From Candidatus Thioglobus sp. (GTDB lineage: Bacteria; Pseudomonadota; Gammaproteobacteria; PS1; Pseudothioglobaceae), in contig DUCF01000036.1 of NCBI GenBank assembly GCA_012959965.1, positions 1-64,000 on the forward strand: DNA of 64,000 bases, given 5' to 3'. The notes under the pieces were generated by a model. That model ran no database searches. It worked only from the letters and a program-made list of their open reading frames with translations, and had not been told where the DNA came from. Each line of letters opens with the position of its first letter. Positions within the stretch are counted from its first letter, which is position 1. Below, piece by piece: positions 9,686-24,078 of the stretch. Both the position numbers and the translations under genes were made by a program.

Positions 9686-10264
9686 CTACATATAGGCGTT
9701 TTCTGTTTTAGAGTGGTCAGTAACATCAAGCACCGCAGTAATCTCAGGGTAGAGATTCATTAGTTGTGCCTCAACGCCGTTTTTAAGCGTTATTTTAACG
9801 GAGCTACAACCTTGGCAGCCACCGCCAAAATTAAGCACCACTTCGTTGCCCTCGGTAATCTCAACCAAGTCAACAAAACCACCATGCGAAGCAAGATTTG
9901 GATTAATTTCAGTAAGGATTGTAAATAGGATTTTTTCCGCTAAAGGGGCGTCGTCTTTTGGCGCCTCGCCTTTAGCATTAGGCGCAACAATGGTGAGCTT
10001 TTTGCTCGCACCTTCTTTCTTCAGAGCCACTTTTGAGTCTTTTAAATACTCTTTGTTGCTGTCATCTATATAGGCACTAAACCCTTTAAAAGGATACTCA
10101 GTGTATGTACTCGGCAGCTCACTAGCAAAACAAAAATTAAACGCCACCGTTGCAACTGGTGTGCCGGGCTTTTCAACATCCACCTTGAGGCCAAGATTTT
10201 TCTCATCCTGTTGCTCAAAAAGGTCGGCCACATAAATTTCCGCTTCATCCGTAATACTAAACAT
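9686..10264 (-). CDS. nfuA: Fe-S biogenesis protein NfuA
   Basis: NfuA carries and delivers 4Fe-4S clusters to apo-proteins. Residues ~1-95 are a degenerate A-type domain, and the C-terminal NFU domain contains GGGCQGCSSVKI with the cluster-binding CxxC. The chosen start is the ATG at 10264 (192 residues), because TAGGAG sits just upstream; a start at 10291 would lie deep in panC. It overlaps the panC stop by a few bases and ends the obgE-to-nfuA run. Confidence 0.93.
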   Translation of the reverse strand: MFSITDEAEIYVADLFEQQDEKNLGLKVDVEKPGTPVATVAFNFCFASELPSTYTEYPFKGFSAYIDDSNKEYLKDSKVALKKEGASKKLTIVAPNAKGEAPKDDAPLAEKILFTILTEINPNLASHGGFVDLVEITEGNEVVLNFGGGCQGCSSVKITLKNGVEAQLMNLYPEITAVLDVTDHSKTENAYM

Positions 10265-11102
10265 TTGATCTCCTAAAGACAATATTATCAATTAATCGGG
10301 TTATCCCTAATTTTACCGCTGATACTATAATCACATCAGCACTTGAAGTCGTTATTTGTGTAAGGGTATTTGCATCAAGCACCTCAAAATAATCCAACTC
10401 AAAAGGTCTTCCAAGAGATTCTCTTGCTTTGTTAATAAGATCGTCTAACGCCATGCCGCTCTCATAATTTGATTTTGCCTGACGTAGCGCTTGATTAAAG
10501 TGTGGCGCAAGCATTCTCTCACTAGTGCTTAAATATTTATTTCTGGTACTCATTGCCAAACCGTCGCTCTCACGAGCAATTTCTATTGAGGCAATGCTTA
10601 TATTGCGATTTTGTCGCTTAACCAGTTGCTTGATTATTTGCAACTGTTGGTAGTCCTTTTCACCAAAAACAGCAACATCAGGCTCAACAATATCAAAAAA
10701 CCTTGATACCACTTGAGCCACGCCATCAAAGTGAATTGGTCGAGATTTGCCGCACAATAATGCCGCTATTTCACCCACCTCATAATCACTTGTTTGATTT
10801 TCAGGGTAAATTTGTTGAACTGAAGGCAAGAATAAAACATCGGCACCTCTGTCCACCAAGCCTTTTTTATCAGCTTCTGGGCTGTGAGGATATTTATCCA
10901 AGTCTTCGTTAGGTGCAAACTGCGTAGGATTGACAAATATACTCGCCACGACAATATCTGCGGAAGTTTTAGCCTTGTCAACGAGTTGTAAATGGCCTGC
11001 GTGCAGCCCGCCCATTGTCGGCACCAAAGCGATGGTTTTTCCCTGGTCACGGCACTGCCCTAAGTGCTCCTGAAGAGCGCCAATCGTTTCAATAATGCGC
11101 AT
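10257..11102 (-). CDS. panC: Pantothenate synthetase
   Basis: PanC condenses pantoate with beta-alanine using ATP, the last step of vitamin B5 synthesis. The HIGH-type motif is seen in PTMGGLHAGHLQLV, followed by FVNPTQFAPNEDLDKYP, the GEKDYQQL region and STRNKYLS, a KMSKS-like loop. The length of 281 is typical. Its ATG overlaps the panB stop (TAATG), which points to coupled translation. Confidence 0.97.
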   Translation of the reverse strand: MRIIETIGALQEHLGQCRDQGKTIALVPTMGGLHAGHLQLVDKAKTSADIVVASIFVNPTQFAPNEDLDKYPHSPEADKKGLVDRGADVLFLPSVQQIYPENQTSDYEVGEIAALLCGKSRPIHFDGVAQVVSRFFDIVEPDVAVFGEKDYQQLQIIKQLVKRQNRNISIASIEIARESDGLAMSTRNKYLSTSERMLAPHFNQALRQAKSNYESGMALDDLINKARESLGRPFELDYFEVLDANTLTQITTSSADVIIVSAVKLGITRLIDNIVFRRSNV

Positions 11103-11884
11103 TAATAACTCTCTTTCTCAGACGGAAATGACTGGTTTTTTACAGCCTGAATAAAGGCTTTAATTGCCATGGGAATACTGGAATTAGCCGCAGTGAAATC
11201 TCTCACAAATCTTGGTAATTTACCCTGAGTAATGCCGAGCATATCATAACAAACCAACACCTGTCCATCGCAATCTTTACCAGCGCCAATGCCTATTGTA
11301 GGAATGGATAATTGCTCGCTCACTAGTTTAGCAAGGGAGCTCGGAATACACTCTAACACCAGAGCCTCCACACCAAGGGATTCAAGCAGAAGTGCATCTT
11401 CAATAATCGCTTTAGCGCTGCCTAGGTTCTTGCCTTGAACTTTATAATCACTGGCCTTCTTAACTTTTTGTGGCTGGAGACCAAGATGAGCACACACAGG
11501 AATACAATTTTCTATAAGTGTTTCCACAACTTTTTGCCGCTCGGCTCCACCTTCTAACTTAACCATTTGCGCGCCAGCATCTATGAGTAATTTTGCATTC
11601 TCAAGAGCCATCGATGGCTCTTCGTAGCTTTGGTAAGGCATATCAGCAATAACTAAGGCTTGATTACAACTCTTGGCAACCGCCTTAGTGTGATATACCA
11701 TCTCCGACACACTAACAGTACGAGTGCTCTTTTCACCTTGCACAACCATACCGAGAGAGTCGCCAACGAGGATTAAATCAATTTCGCAGCTATCCATTAA
11801 CTGCGCAAGCGAAGCGTCATATGCTGTTAGGCAAGTTATTTTCTCGCCGCGTTGTTTGAATTGTTTTAAATCAGCGGGTTTCAT
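11102..11884 (-). CDS. panB: 3-methyl-2-oxobutanoate hydroxymethyltransferase
   Basis: PanB transfers a hydroxymethyl group from methylene-THF to 2-oxoisovalerate, giving ketopantoate. The barrel shows TAYDASLAQL, VGDSLGMVVQG with the Mg-binding Asp, KLEGG and CAHLGLQPQ. There are 260 residues. The start overlaps the folK stop as ATGA. Ketopantoate reductase (panE) is not in the window. Confidence 0.97.
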   Translation of the reverse strand: MKPADLKQFKQRGEKITCLTAYDASLAQLMDSCEIDLILVGDSLGMVVQGEKSTRTVSVSEMVYHTKAVAKSCNQALVIADMPYQSYEEPSMALENAKLLIDAGAQMVKLEGGAERQKVVETLIENCIPVCAHLGLQPQKVKKASDYKVQGKNLGSAKAIIEDALLLESLGVEALVLECIPSSLAKLVSEQLSIPTIGIGAGKDCDGQVLVCYDMLGITQGKLPRFVRDFTAANSSIPMAIKAFIQAVKNQSFPSEKESY

Positions 11885-12347
11885 ATTTTTTCAATGTCTG
11901 ATAATTCAAGTTGCTCTAAACACATTTTCAATGAACCAAAGCTCGGTAATTCTAACGAGGGCTCAATTTCAGCAAGCGGCAAAAGCGCAAAGGACCGATT
12001 AATCATTTCAGGGTGCGGGACGGTCAATCTTTCACTCTTGTGAATCTCGCCCCCATAAAGCAAAATATCCAAATCGATCGTTCGAGAACCCCAATGCACA
12101 CCTCTAACCCTGTGCTGCTTGTCCTCTATATGCTGACACAAGTCCAATAATTCAAGTGCCTTTAAACTGGTGTCAATTTTACACACAATATTAAGATAAT
12201 CCGGTCCAGGCATATCCAAAAGTGGCTTTGAACGGTAAAAACTGGACGCCTGAATTAGCGTCACCCCCTTGGCCCGATTAAGCGCTGAAAGTGCTTTGTC
12301 TATTTGACTCCTTGGGTTGTCCAAGTTGGAGCCCAAGCTGATAAATG

Positions 12348-12354
<7 letters not shown>
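11881..12354 (-). CDS. folK: 2-amino-4-hydroxy-6-hydroxymethyldihydropteridine pyrophosphokinase
   Basis: FolK is a folate-pathway enzyme that transfers pyrophosphate from ATP. Motifs are [11 protein letters not shown] at the N-terminus and [16 protein letters not shown], the family signature. I place the start at the TTG at 12354, which gives about 157 residues with the first strand at the start and overlaps the proB stop. The upstream in-frame ATG at 12420 would add a 22-residue Arg-rich stretch inside proB. No ATG suits the expected N-terminus. Confidence 0.85.
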
Positions 12355-14133
<1,779 letters not shown>

Positions 14134-14185
14134 CTAAAATAGTATCTAACTATTATACCTTTTCCGGCAATCTTTAGCCACACTG

Positions 14186-15433
14186 ATGAATAGAACTCTT
14201 TACTCTTTACTGCTTTGGCTACGCTTGCCATATGAACTATTTAAACTCTACAAACTTGAGAAGAATACAGGCACATGGAAAGCCAATCTTATTCAACGAA
14301 TTGGCGCAGTTAAAGGCACTCCCAAAGGATTGGTTTGGTTTCATTGCTCATCTCTTGGCGAACTCAATACCGCTAGAGCCCTTATAGCAGAATTGATCAA
14401 AGACCACAAACTACTAGTTACAACGACAACAGCGACAGGTGCCGAGGCTGTAAGACAAACCTTTGGCGACAAGGTTGTTCATTGCTATTTTCCTTTTGAC
14501 TGTAAATCATTTGTTAAGCGCTTTTTAACAAACATCAAGCCAAAAGCTTGTATCTTGATGGAAACTGAAATTTGGCCAAATTTGGTTCATGAGTTGACTA
14601 AACGCTCTACACCCATCTTGCTTGTTAATGCAAGACTCTCAGAGCGCTCTGTTCGGAGCTACCTTAAATACGTACCCAAACTTATCCAAAACACACTATC
14701 CCATTACTCACTTATTGCCACGCAAGACCAAATAGCCTACGAGAGATTTTTGTCAATCGGTGCGCCAAAAAAATCCTTATACCTTGCCGGCAATATTAAA
14801 TATAGCATCGGTCAAACGCCCTCGATAAACACCATCAATGAAATAAAAGACGTGATTAACAACAGAACGTCTGTTGTTTTTGCCAGTACGCACCCAAAAG
14901 AAGAGCTCGAAATAATTACAAGCTTGACCAAGTACCAAAATCAACTGAGTGCTTTAATTATCATTGTGCCAAGAAAACCTGAGCGCTTCGATGAAGTTTA
15001 TGCCAGAATAAAAAAATCGGGTCTCACTATCAGTAGGCGCTCCTACAATCAACCTTGTCTTGATGAAACACAAGTTCTTCTTGGTGATAGCATTGGCGAA
15101 TTGTCAGTGTATCTTGAAGAGTCGAGTATTGCATTTATTGGTGGCAGCCTAGATAGCACAGGAGGCCACAACATGCTGGAAGCTGCCGAACACTCAAAAC
15201 CTATTATTTTCGGACCCAATGTGGCTAATTTTGCAGAAGTCTCTCGTTCGCTTTTAGACGACGATGCTGCTATACAAATTCAAAATACCAATGAATTGTT
15301 TGAAAAAATTATCCACTTACTTGGTAATGAGAAAAGGCGTCATCAACTCGGTGAAAACGCCCATACAAATCTCAAGAAATACAGAGGTACTGTGTATAAA
15401 TTGCTGGAATTACTAAAACCCCATCTGCAGTGA
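14186..15433 (+). CDS. waaA: 3-deoxy-D-manno-octulosonic acid transferase
   Basis: WaaA (KdtA) adds Kdo residues to lipid A precursor at the inner face of the cytoplasmic membrane. The N-terminus is a hydrophobic anchor (MNRTLYSLLLWLRLPYEL). The GT-30 domain shows WFHCSSLGELNTARAL and MMETEIWPN-like ILMETEIWPN with the catalytic Glu region, and the C-terminal GT-B half has GGHNMLEAAEHSKPIIFGP. There are 415 residues. It indicates a Gram-negative lipopolysaccharide-type envelope. Confidence 0.95.
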   Translation: MNRTLYSLLLWLRLPYELFKLYKLEKNTGTWKANLIQRIGAVKGTPKGLVWFHCSSLGELNTARALIAELIKDHKLLVTTTTATGAEAVRQTFGDKVVHCYFPFDCKSFVKRFLTNIKPKACILMETEIWPNLVHELTKRSTPILLVNARLSERSVRSYLKYVPKLIQNTLSHYSLIATQDQIAYERFLSIGAPKKSLYLAGNIKYSIGQTPSINTINEIKDVINNRTSVVFASTHPKEELEIITSLTKYQNQLSALIIIVPRKPERFDEVYARIKKSGLTISRRSYNQPCLDETQVLLGDSIGELSVYLEESSIAFIGGSLDSTGGHNMLEAAEHSKPIIFGPNVANFAEVSRSLLDDDAAIQIQNTNELFEKIIHLLGNEKRRHQLGENAHTNLKKYRGTVYKLLELLKPHLQ

Positions 15434-15450
15434 TTAAATTGACTTAATCA
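15431..15450. terminator. Small inverted repeat between convergent waaA and thiC
   Basis: TGATTAA (15431-15437) and TTAATCA (15444-15450) form a perfect 7-bp stem overlapping the waaA stop codon. It is AT-only and has no T-run, so terminator function is uncertain. Confidence 0.3.
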
Positions 15451-15468
15451 TTGGCCAGTCGCACTTTA

Positions 15469-18369
<2,901 letters not shown>

Positions 18370-18433
18370 TATGTCGTATAAAATAAGCGGAGATTAAAAC
18401 CTTTAAATCGCATCATATAAACGGAGAAGCTAA

Positions 18434-19126
18434 ATGGAACAAAAAGCAAACATTGCATCAGTGGTACTAATTATTGCATTAATTGCAAGCTATTTTTTCT
18501 TTCAAAATAAAATTGATACATTGGAATCACAACTAAGCTCAACAGATTCAGAGACAGTTAGTGATACTTATTCGAGCAACGGTTCTAGCTACGTTGCCTC
18601 AAGTGACAGCTCTCTTGAATCTCAGCTTGATGATCTAAACAGTCAATTGATAGCCACTAGAGGTGAATTGCAATCTGTTCAACAAAAACTAATTCTATCA
18701 ACAAGCAAATCTCAGGTACTGGAAGATGAAGTAGCACAAATGAAAGATGCCCGTCCAGAGGTTCAGACCCTTAAAACTCAACTTGCAGCCACAGAGGAAA
18801 AATTAGAGACGGAAGGCAAAGTAGCACAGGTTAGCCAGGAAAAATACGACGCATTAGCTGCTGCTTTGGCCAAACAAAATTTTAATGTTGCCGTTCGTAA
18901 TTCGAATCGCATCACCCTTCTTAAAGAGACAACAAGCGCATCTTCAATTACCGCTGTAGCCGTTCCATTGTTGAGTATTGCAACGCTTATTCAATATACG
19001 CGCGATGAAATTAAAAATTACTGCTCAGATATTGAGGAGATGATTACTCTAGAAAGTCAAACACTCGGTGAAATTAGATCGGTGACTGGCGCGGTAATGG
19101 AGAGATTTGAAGAGCAGTGTCGCTAA
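18434..19126 (+). CDS. Membrane-anchored coiled-coil protein, unknown function
   Basis: This is a 230-residue protein preceded by a good ribosome site (ACGGAGAAG). One N-terminal transmembrane helix (residues ~7-22, ending YFFFQ) is followed by a Ser-rich linker and a heptad-type coiled coil around residues 60-150 (QLDDLNSQLIATRGELQSVQ). The C-terminal part has a second hydrophobic stretch (SITAVAVPLLSIATLIQY), then DEIKNYCSDIEEM and two Cys. No family is recognised. It is followed by a terminator and by a decayed fragment of the acs 3' end. Confidence 0.75.
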   Translation: MEQKANIASVVLIIALIASYFFFQNKIDTLESQLSSTDSETVSDTYSSNGSSYVASSDSSLESQLDDLNSQLIATRGELQSVQQKLILSTSKSQVLEDEVAQMKDARPEVQTLKTQLAATEEKLETEGKVAQVSQEKYDALAAALAKQNFNVAVRNSNRITLLKETTSASSITAVAVPLLSIATLIQYTRDEIKNYCSDIEEMITLESQTLGEIRSVTGAVMERFEEQCR

Positions 19127-19141
19127 GTCTCCCGTAACACT

Positions 19142-19173
19142 AAAAAAGAGCGGCAATAGTCGCTCTTTTTTTT
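19142..19173 (+). terminator. Rho-independent terminator
   Basis: AAAAAAGAGCG-GCAATAGT-CGCTCTTTTTTTT has a strong stem and a T-run. The same structure in near-identical form occurs at 29689-29716 next to acs, and this one is its duplicated copy. Confidence 0.9.
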
Positions 19174-19177
19174 GACT

Positions 19178-19265
19178 TTTGTAAAATTCTATTATTTATT
19201 AAATGTTTAACAACAGAAGCTCTCCAGTATAAAAGTCGTTCTCAGCGATCTTCTTTGGTATTCGA
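19178..19265 (-). pseudogene. Decayed copy of the acs 3' end
   Basis: On the minus strand, CGAATACCAAAGAAGATCGC... through GAGAACGACTTTT nearly matches codons for [11 protein letters not shown] of acs (29797-29827). After a small deletion, TCTGTTGTTAAACATTTAATAAATAATAGAATTTTA (19178-19215, described here rather than quoted in full) aligns with the last codons [11 protein letters not shown]. Frame and stops are lost. Together with the adjacent terminator it forms a direct repeat of the intact acs end about 10.5 kb away. Confidence 0.8.
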
Positions 19266-19698
19266 TATAGGAGTCTACTTTCATAATCTCTTCGATAAAG
19301 AATAGCAGCCTAACTGGCGCATCAAATGCCCGATAATTACCCCTCTATTAATCCAATTTCCTTTGTTTGTCTTCTCTCCTGATTTCTAAAGTAGGGTTCA
19401 TTAATAGACCGCAGGCCTTTCTTCTCGCCTTGTATTGTTCCCTCTATTCAGTGGGATAGTATTCGTAATCCATCGAAGATTATTTTGCCAGACCCAAACC
19501 CCTCCTCCAATAGATTGGAAAGATTTTTCCTGTCACAATCGCTACATGCCAAGGCTGGATGTAGACCCTAGAAGGGAGTCGTCTTAGCTCGCTCAATAAT
19601 TGTGATATTAATGATTACCGGTATCTCTTTATTCAAAAAAGATCAAGTTGATTTGTGACCTACTAGCGCAGTTTTTACATCTACTGCATTTCTAAATA
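19266..19698. other. Intergenic stretch, no gene seen
   Basis: Frames on both strands are broken by stops, with no ribosome site, tRNA or terminator visible. It begins where the acs-like fragment ends and may hold further decayed sequence that I cannot identify. Confidence 0.5.
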
Positions 19699-20649
19699 TT
19701 ACTGACCGCTAGAAGAAAGCCTGTGCTGCCAGTATATGAGGCCCTGGGTGTTGAGTGCTACATCATTTGTCAACTTTTCTTTGCAAAAATTTAAATTACT
19801 AACACCCATTTGTTGAAGTATTTGCAATAAATACTGCATGATTGCATTGCGAATTATTTCCTCAGAATGCTCTTGGCCATAGTATTTTTTGGCAATATTA
19901 CTCATGCAGTTAATACCATCAATTAATTGCCTTACTACCGCCTTAGTGGGCTTAATTGCGCCGAAATGGGTTAAGCAAACGTATTTCGGCTTATATTCCA
20001 TAATTTTGCTAATGCTTTTGATCAATTCTTCAGGCACAAATTGCGTCGGCGTCGTGGTTGGGAAAATGAACACGCCGTCCTTTGTATCAAATTCACGATA
20101 CGACACACCAAATGTGTCGCCAGTAAACATAGAGCCACTTAACTTATCCCAAACACAAAAATGATGCCTAGCATGGCCCGGGGTATCAATAAACTTAAGC
20201 TCTCTGCCACAGAAATCCAAGATAAAGTTATCGCCTGCCTCAATCATCCTGTCGAAATCTATCGGTATCAATTCACCATAAAGCTGATTAAATTGCTCTT
20301 CTCCATACACAGCCATAGTTCCAGCAATAAGTTTGCTCGGATCGACCATGTGCCGAGCGCCTCTGGGATGAATCACCAGCTTCGCATTTGTGCATAAACT
20401 CATTAACACGCCAGCGCCCGCTGCGTGATCAAGGTGCACATGGGTTGGTATTATGTAGGATACGTTAGAATAGTTTAAACCCTCTTTTTCAAGGGCTCTG
20501 TTAATACATGGCAAGCTATGCTTGGTTCCAGTTTCTATAATAGCAACCTCATCATTTTGCCTAAGCAAATATATAGCGGCAATGTCGCTGCCTAGGTAGC
20601 CTGAGTCTATAGCACTAATACCGTTTCCTGGCCCTCCTGTCGCCTCCAT
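19699..20649 (-). CDS. MBL-fold metallo-hydrolase
   Basis: The metallo-beta-lactamase signature THVHLDHAAG (His70, His72, Asp74, His75) is followed by DTPGHARHHF, FTGDTFG and LTHFGA, so all the dinuclear metal-site elements are present. The 316 residues include a helical C-terminal extension beyond the usual fold. Its ATG overlaps the prpE stop (TAATG), so it is the second gene of that operon and probably acts in the same pathway, for example as a thioesterase or lactonase. That role is inferred from context only. Confidence 0.82.
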   Translation of the reverse strand: MEATGGPGNGISAIDSGYLGSDIAAIYLLRQNDEVAIIETGTKHSLPCINRALEKEGLNYSNVSYIIPTHVHLDHAAGAGVLMSLCTNAKLVIHPRGARHMVDPSKLIAGTMAVYGEEQFNQLYGELIPIDFDRMIEAGDNFILDFCGRELKFIDTPGHARHHFCVWDKLSGSMFTGDTFGVSYREFDTKDGVFIFPTTTPTQFVPEELIKSISKIMEYKPKYVCLTHFGAIKPTKAVVRQLIDGINCMSNIAKKYYGQEHSEEIIRNAIMQYLLQILQQMGVSNLNFCKEKLTNDVALNTQGLIYWQHRLSSSGQ

Positions 20650-22526
20650 TATTGCATCTTCAATGAAGCTTTAATTTCATCCAAAATAGCAGGATCATCA
20701 ATAGTAGAAGGAATTACATAGTCCTCACCGTCAAGGATTTTTCGAATGAGTTTTCGTAAAATTTTACCCGAGCGCGTTTTTGGCAAGCGCTCTACAATAA
20801 CTGTGTCTTTATAGCAAGCAATTGGACCAATCTTCTCTCGCATTAATTCGGCAAACTCTTGTTGAGCCGTTTCTTGATCAATAGAAACGCCAGATTTTAA
20901 TATGACAAACCCATGTGGCACCTGCCCTTTAAGATCATCAGTTCGACCAATCACTGCGCACTCAGCCACCGCATCATGGGTTGCTATAATTTCCTCCATT
21001 TCACCGGTGGATAACCGATGCCCGGAGACATTGATAATATCATCGGTACGCCCCATGACAAATAAATAACCATCGTCATCAATATAGCCCCCATCACCAC
21101 TGACATAATAGCCAGGAAAGGTTTCTAAATAACTCGCTGTAAACCGATCAAAATTCCCCCAGATAGTCGTCAGACTACAAGGTGGTAACGGCAATTTAAT
21201 GGCAATATTCCCCTGTTGGTTGGCATCCAACTTCTCACCATTGTCACTCAAAATATGGACATCAAACCCTGGCATAGGCACGGTGGAAGCGCCTGGCTTT
21301 ATTGGCATCTTTTCTATACCTAACATATTGGCCGAAATCGCCCAGCCTGTTTCTGTCTGCCACCAATGATCAATAACAGGCAGGCCCAATTGCTCAGTCA
21401 GCCAATGGTAAGTTGGTGGGTCAAGACGCTCGCCGGCTGCAAATATGGTCTTCAGCGATGATAGGTCATATTGTTTAATAAATTCACCATCAGGATCTTC
21501 TTTTTTTATCGCCCTATAAGCCGTAGGCGCTGTAAACAAGGCTTTGACCTTGTGTTCCGAAATAACACGCCAGAAAGCACCGGCATCGGGCGTCATAATG
21601 GGTTTACCTTCATAGAAGACCGTGGTACAGCCATGCAGTAATGGCCCATAAACGATATAAGAATGACCGACAACCCAGCCAACATCAGAAGCCGACCAAA
21701 ATACCTCGCCCGGCTTCATATTGTAAATCGCATGCATGCTATATTTAAGTGCAACAGCGTGACCACCATTTTCTCGAACCACACCTTTAGGCTTACCCGT
21801 GGTGCCAGAAGTATACAAAATATAGAGTAAATCATCACCGTTAACCACTGTGCATTGTGCCGGTTCAGCAACTTCACAATGAATCTTCCAGTCAATATCG
21901 CGGCCCGGCAACAAGGTCGCCTGCAGCTGCTCTCTTTGATAAACAATACATGTTTGCGGCTTATGTAGCGCAAAATCAATTGCATTATCCAACAGAGGCT
22001 TATAGGGGATTATTTTGCTAATTTCAATACCACAAGAAGCTACCATAATGACTTTAGGTTTTGCATCATCAATTCGAATTGCTAATTCTGGCGCCGCAAA
22101 ACCACCAAACACTACCGAATGAATGGCGCCCAATCTGGCACAAGCCAGCATCGCAATTGCCGCCTCTGGGATCATGGGCATATAAATAATAACGCAGTCA
22201 CCCTTTTCCACGCCCTGCGCTTTAAGCATGCCCGCACATTTTGCCACCTCATCTCGTAACTTTAAGTAGCTATATGTTTTTTTAGTGTTTGCAACTGGAG
22301 AGTCATAAATTAAAGCAGTTTGCTCGCCACGACCATTATCAACATGGTAATCCAACGCCATATAGCAAGTGTTCATTTGCCCATCAGAAAACCAGTGGTG
22401 TATTTCGTTTTCATCTTGAGTGAGGATAGCCTCAGGAAACTTAAACCAATGCAAGTCCTGGGCCTTCTCGCGCCAAAACTCTACTGGCTGCTGAATAGAT
22501 TTATTGTATTCTTGGCGATATGACAT
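20649..22526 (-). CDS. prpE: Propionyl-CoA synthetase-type AMP-forming acyl-CoA ligase
   Basis: The enzyme activates a short-chain acid with ATP and CoA through an acyl-AMP. Its 625 residues show ILYTSGTTGKPKG (P-loop), [20 protein letters not shown] (quoted in part), DHWWQTETGW and VSGDGGYIDDDGY, and end in KTRSGKILRKLIRK with the catalytic, acetylatable Lys. It is closer to PrpE than to the Acs at 29.7 kb, which has a different N-terminus. Propionate is the likeliest substrate type, but a related acid is possible given the linked transporter. Confidence 0.88.
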   Translation of the reverse strand: MSYRQEYNKSIQQPVEFWREKAQDLHWFKFPEAILTQDENEIHHWFSDGQMNTCYMALDYHVDNGRGEQTALIYDSPVANTKKTYSYLKLRDEVAKCAGMLKAQGVEKGDCVIIYMPMIPEAAIAMLACARLGAIHSVVFGGFAAPELAIRIDDAKPKVIMVASCGIEISKIIPYKPLLDNAIDFALHKPQTCIVYQREQLQATLLPGRDIDWKIHCEVAEPAQCTVVNGDDLLYILYTSGTTGKPKGVVRENGGHAVALKYSMHAIYNMKPGEVFWSASDVGWVVGHSYIVYGPLLHGCTTVFYEGKPIMTPDAGAFWRVISEHKVKALFTAPTAYRAIKKEDPDGEFIKQYDLSSLKTIFAAGERLDPPTYHWLTEQLGLPVIDHWWQTETGWAISANMLGIEKMPIKPGASTVPMPGFDVHILSDNGEKLDANQQGNIAIKLPLPPCSLTTIWGNFDRFTASYLETFPGYYVSGDGGYIDDDGYLFVMGRTDDIINVSGHRLSTGEMEEIIATHDAVAECAVIGRTDDLKGQVPHGFVILKSGVSIDQETAQQEFAELMREKIGPIACYKDTVIVERLPKTRSGKILRKLIRKILDGEDYVIPSTIDDPAILDEIKASLKMQ

Positions 22527-22824
22527 ATTTTTTACTCATTATGGAAGGGTAAGGGGCTATTATTAAATTCTTATGTACTAACTTCATTGTTACTGATATT
22601 GACCAAAAAAAAGACAGCATAAAATGTATTGCAATGGGCACCCATCGAAGCGTCGTTGCCATTTCCCACAATCTACTCAAGACTCAGCATCTTGCCCTTA
22701 CAAATCAGCCTATTGGGCCGCCAGATAAAATAATCAATTTATAGTGGAGGGCGTTTTTTTTACAAGAAGCAACCCGGCCAATGCACTTTAGATTCAAAGT
22801 CACTCCTTCAATTATTGACCTTTA
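22527..22824. other. Intergenic region between gntR-type gene and prpE
   Basis: About 300 bases lie between two minus-strand genes. Frames are broken and no strong hairpin with a T-run is visible. It probably holds the prpE promoter, but I cannot assign boxes with confidence. Confidence 0.4.
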
Positions 22825-23532
22825 TCAACCAATCTCTTGCAGCAGCTCGCCTGCATTAAACTTTTTCTCAAGTGTTTTCCAGGAAGCGCTAATATGACGT
22901 TGCACCAACATCTCCGCCAAATCAGCATCTCGATCAACAATAGCTTCGACAATGGCATTGTGCTCTTTAATGGCTATTGTCGCCCTTGATGCCGTCCGGA
23001 AAGAAAGGCTAAGTCTGCAGATCCTCATTAAGTAATATATGTTATTAGTAATGCAATTAATCAACCAATCGTTTTTACATCTGGAATAAATATAGAAGTG
23101 AAAATCCTGATTCCCTTCTTCTTGAATATAGGCCTCTCCGTCTGAGCGTAGTACGATCTCTTCATGACCAGCAATTAAGCGACGCAGACCCTCAATATCT
23201 GATTCTGACATCGCTTCAGTAGCTAGTCGAGCTGCATAACCTTCAATTAGCTCCCTTGCCTGATACAGTTCCCGCGCTTTTTGATAACCCATCGTAACAA
23301 CACGATAACCAGCATTCGGAATTCGATTAACTAAATGTATCCCCTCCAATCGCTGAAGGGCTTCTCGCAAAGGTCCTCGACTAGTGTTGTATTTTTTAGC
23401 TAAATTTGTCTCGCCTATTTTTTGCCCCTGCAGCAATGCACCTTTTACTATATCGTCTTTGAGTTGATGATAAATCCTATCCGTAATAGTCTTATGGTGC
23501 TTGTCCGCTATTAAGTTGTTTGTTTTGTCCAT
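22825..23532 (-). CDS. GntR-family transcriptional regulator, FadR/FCD subfamily
   Basis: The winged helix-turn-helix occupies residues ~15-80 (GETNLAKKYNTSRGPLREAL, then the wing NRIPNAGYRVV). The C-terminal all-helical FCD effector domain has the pattern RELIEGYAARLATEA ... FHFYIYSRCKND ... EHNAIVEAI with metal-type His residues. FCD regulators usually sense small carboxylic acids. It lies between prpE and the divergent ABC transporter, so local control of both is likely. TTGT-N2-ACAA palindromes upstream of the transporter are candidate binding sites. Confidence 0.9.
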   Translation of the reverse strand: MDKTNNLIADKHHKTITDRIYHQLKDDIVKGALLQGQKIGETNLAKKYNTSRGPLREALQRLEGIHLVNRIPNAGYRVVTMGYQKARELYQARELIEGYAARLATEAMSESDIEGLRRLIAGHEEIVLRSDGEAYIQEEGNQDFHFYIYSRCKNDWLINCITNNIYYLMRICRLSLSFRTASRATIAIKEHNAIVEAIVDRDADLAEMLVQRHISASWKTLEKKFNAGELLQEIG

Positions 23533-23869
23533 AGTTTCAATTAGTTACATAATTCAAAAAAAAATTCTACAGCACTTTACACACTAAACAGTTAACAAAA
23601 TATTACATAAAATTAACACTTTATTACTCCAAAATCTCCTTTCAGAAATTAAGGTTAATTAGTTTTAGTTACATTGTAACTTTTGAACTTTTGAACTATA
23701 TAAAACGTCCATTTTGGGGTGTTGGGGTTTTCATTTCTTCTTTGGCGCAGCGATTTCCAAAGGGTGTATTAAGTTTTGCTTAACAATTATATGCATATTT
23801 TTAGACACTCGATCCTTAGTAGTAGGATTTTTTTACTCCATGAATAAACAATTAATATTACAGTTTAGT

Positions 23870-23905
23870 GTGCTTTTTGTCAACAATGTGCTTTTTGTCA
23901 ACAAT
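23870..23905 (+). repeat. 18-bp tandem duplication carrying TTGT-CA-ACAA
   Basis: GTGCTTTTTGTCAACAAT occurs twice without a gap (23870-23887 and 23888-23905). Each copy contains the palindrome TTGTCAACAA. The motif recurs, inverted, at the transporter promoter. Confidence 0.9.
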
Positions 23906-24078
23906 TATGGTTTAGTGTACTTATTATCATTAATTTTGACATATTTATTGCCCTATATTTTTTTATGTCTACAATAAAATTTCAAAATAAGATGATTTTT
24001 GCTATTTATGATCGTTTTTTTATGACTGAGTATCAATTTTTTATTGAGGATCAATTTAATTTATTTTTAATCGACAAT

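Noticed and set aside
19266..19698. Remnant of a transposase or integrase at the island edge
   Set aside because: Translations on both strands are full of stops, and I could not recognise a catalytic motif or terminal inverted repeats.
22827..23532. Assigning the GntR regulator to a named protein (PrpR, FadR, LldR)
   Set aside because: Only the subfamily (FCD) can be read from sequence. The effector residues do not identify one member.
23870..23905. Possible CRISPR repeats
   Set aside because: There are only two 18-bp units with no spacer between them and no cas genes nearby.
23714..23977. 87-codon frame in the gntR/ABC intergenic region
   Set aside because: It starts at a TTG without a ribosome site, is composed of AT-driven hydrophobic runs and contains the 18-bp tandem repeat. 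Codon use is unlike the genes around it.
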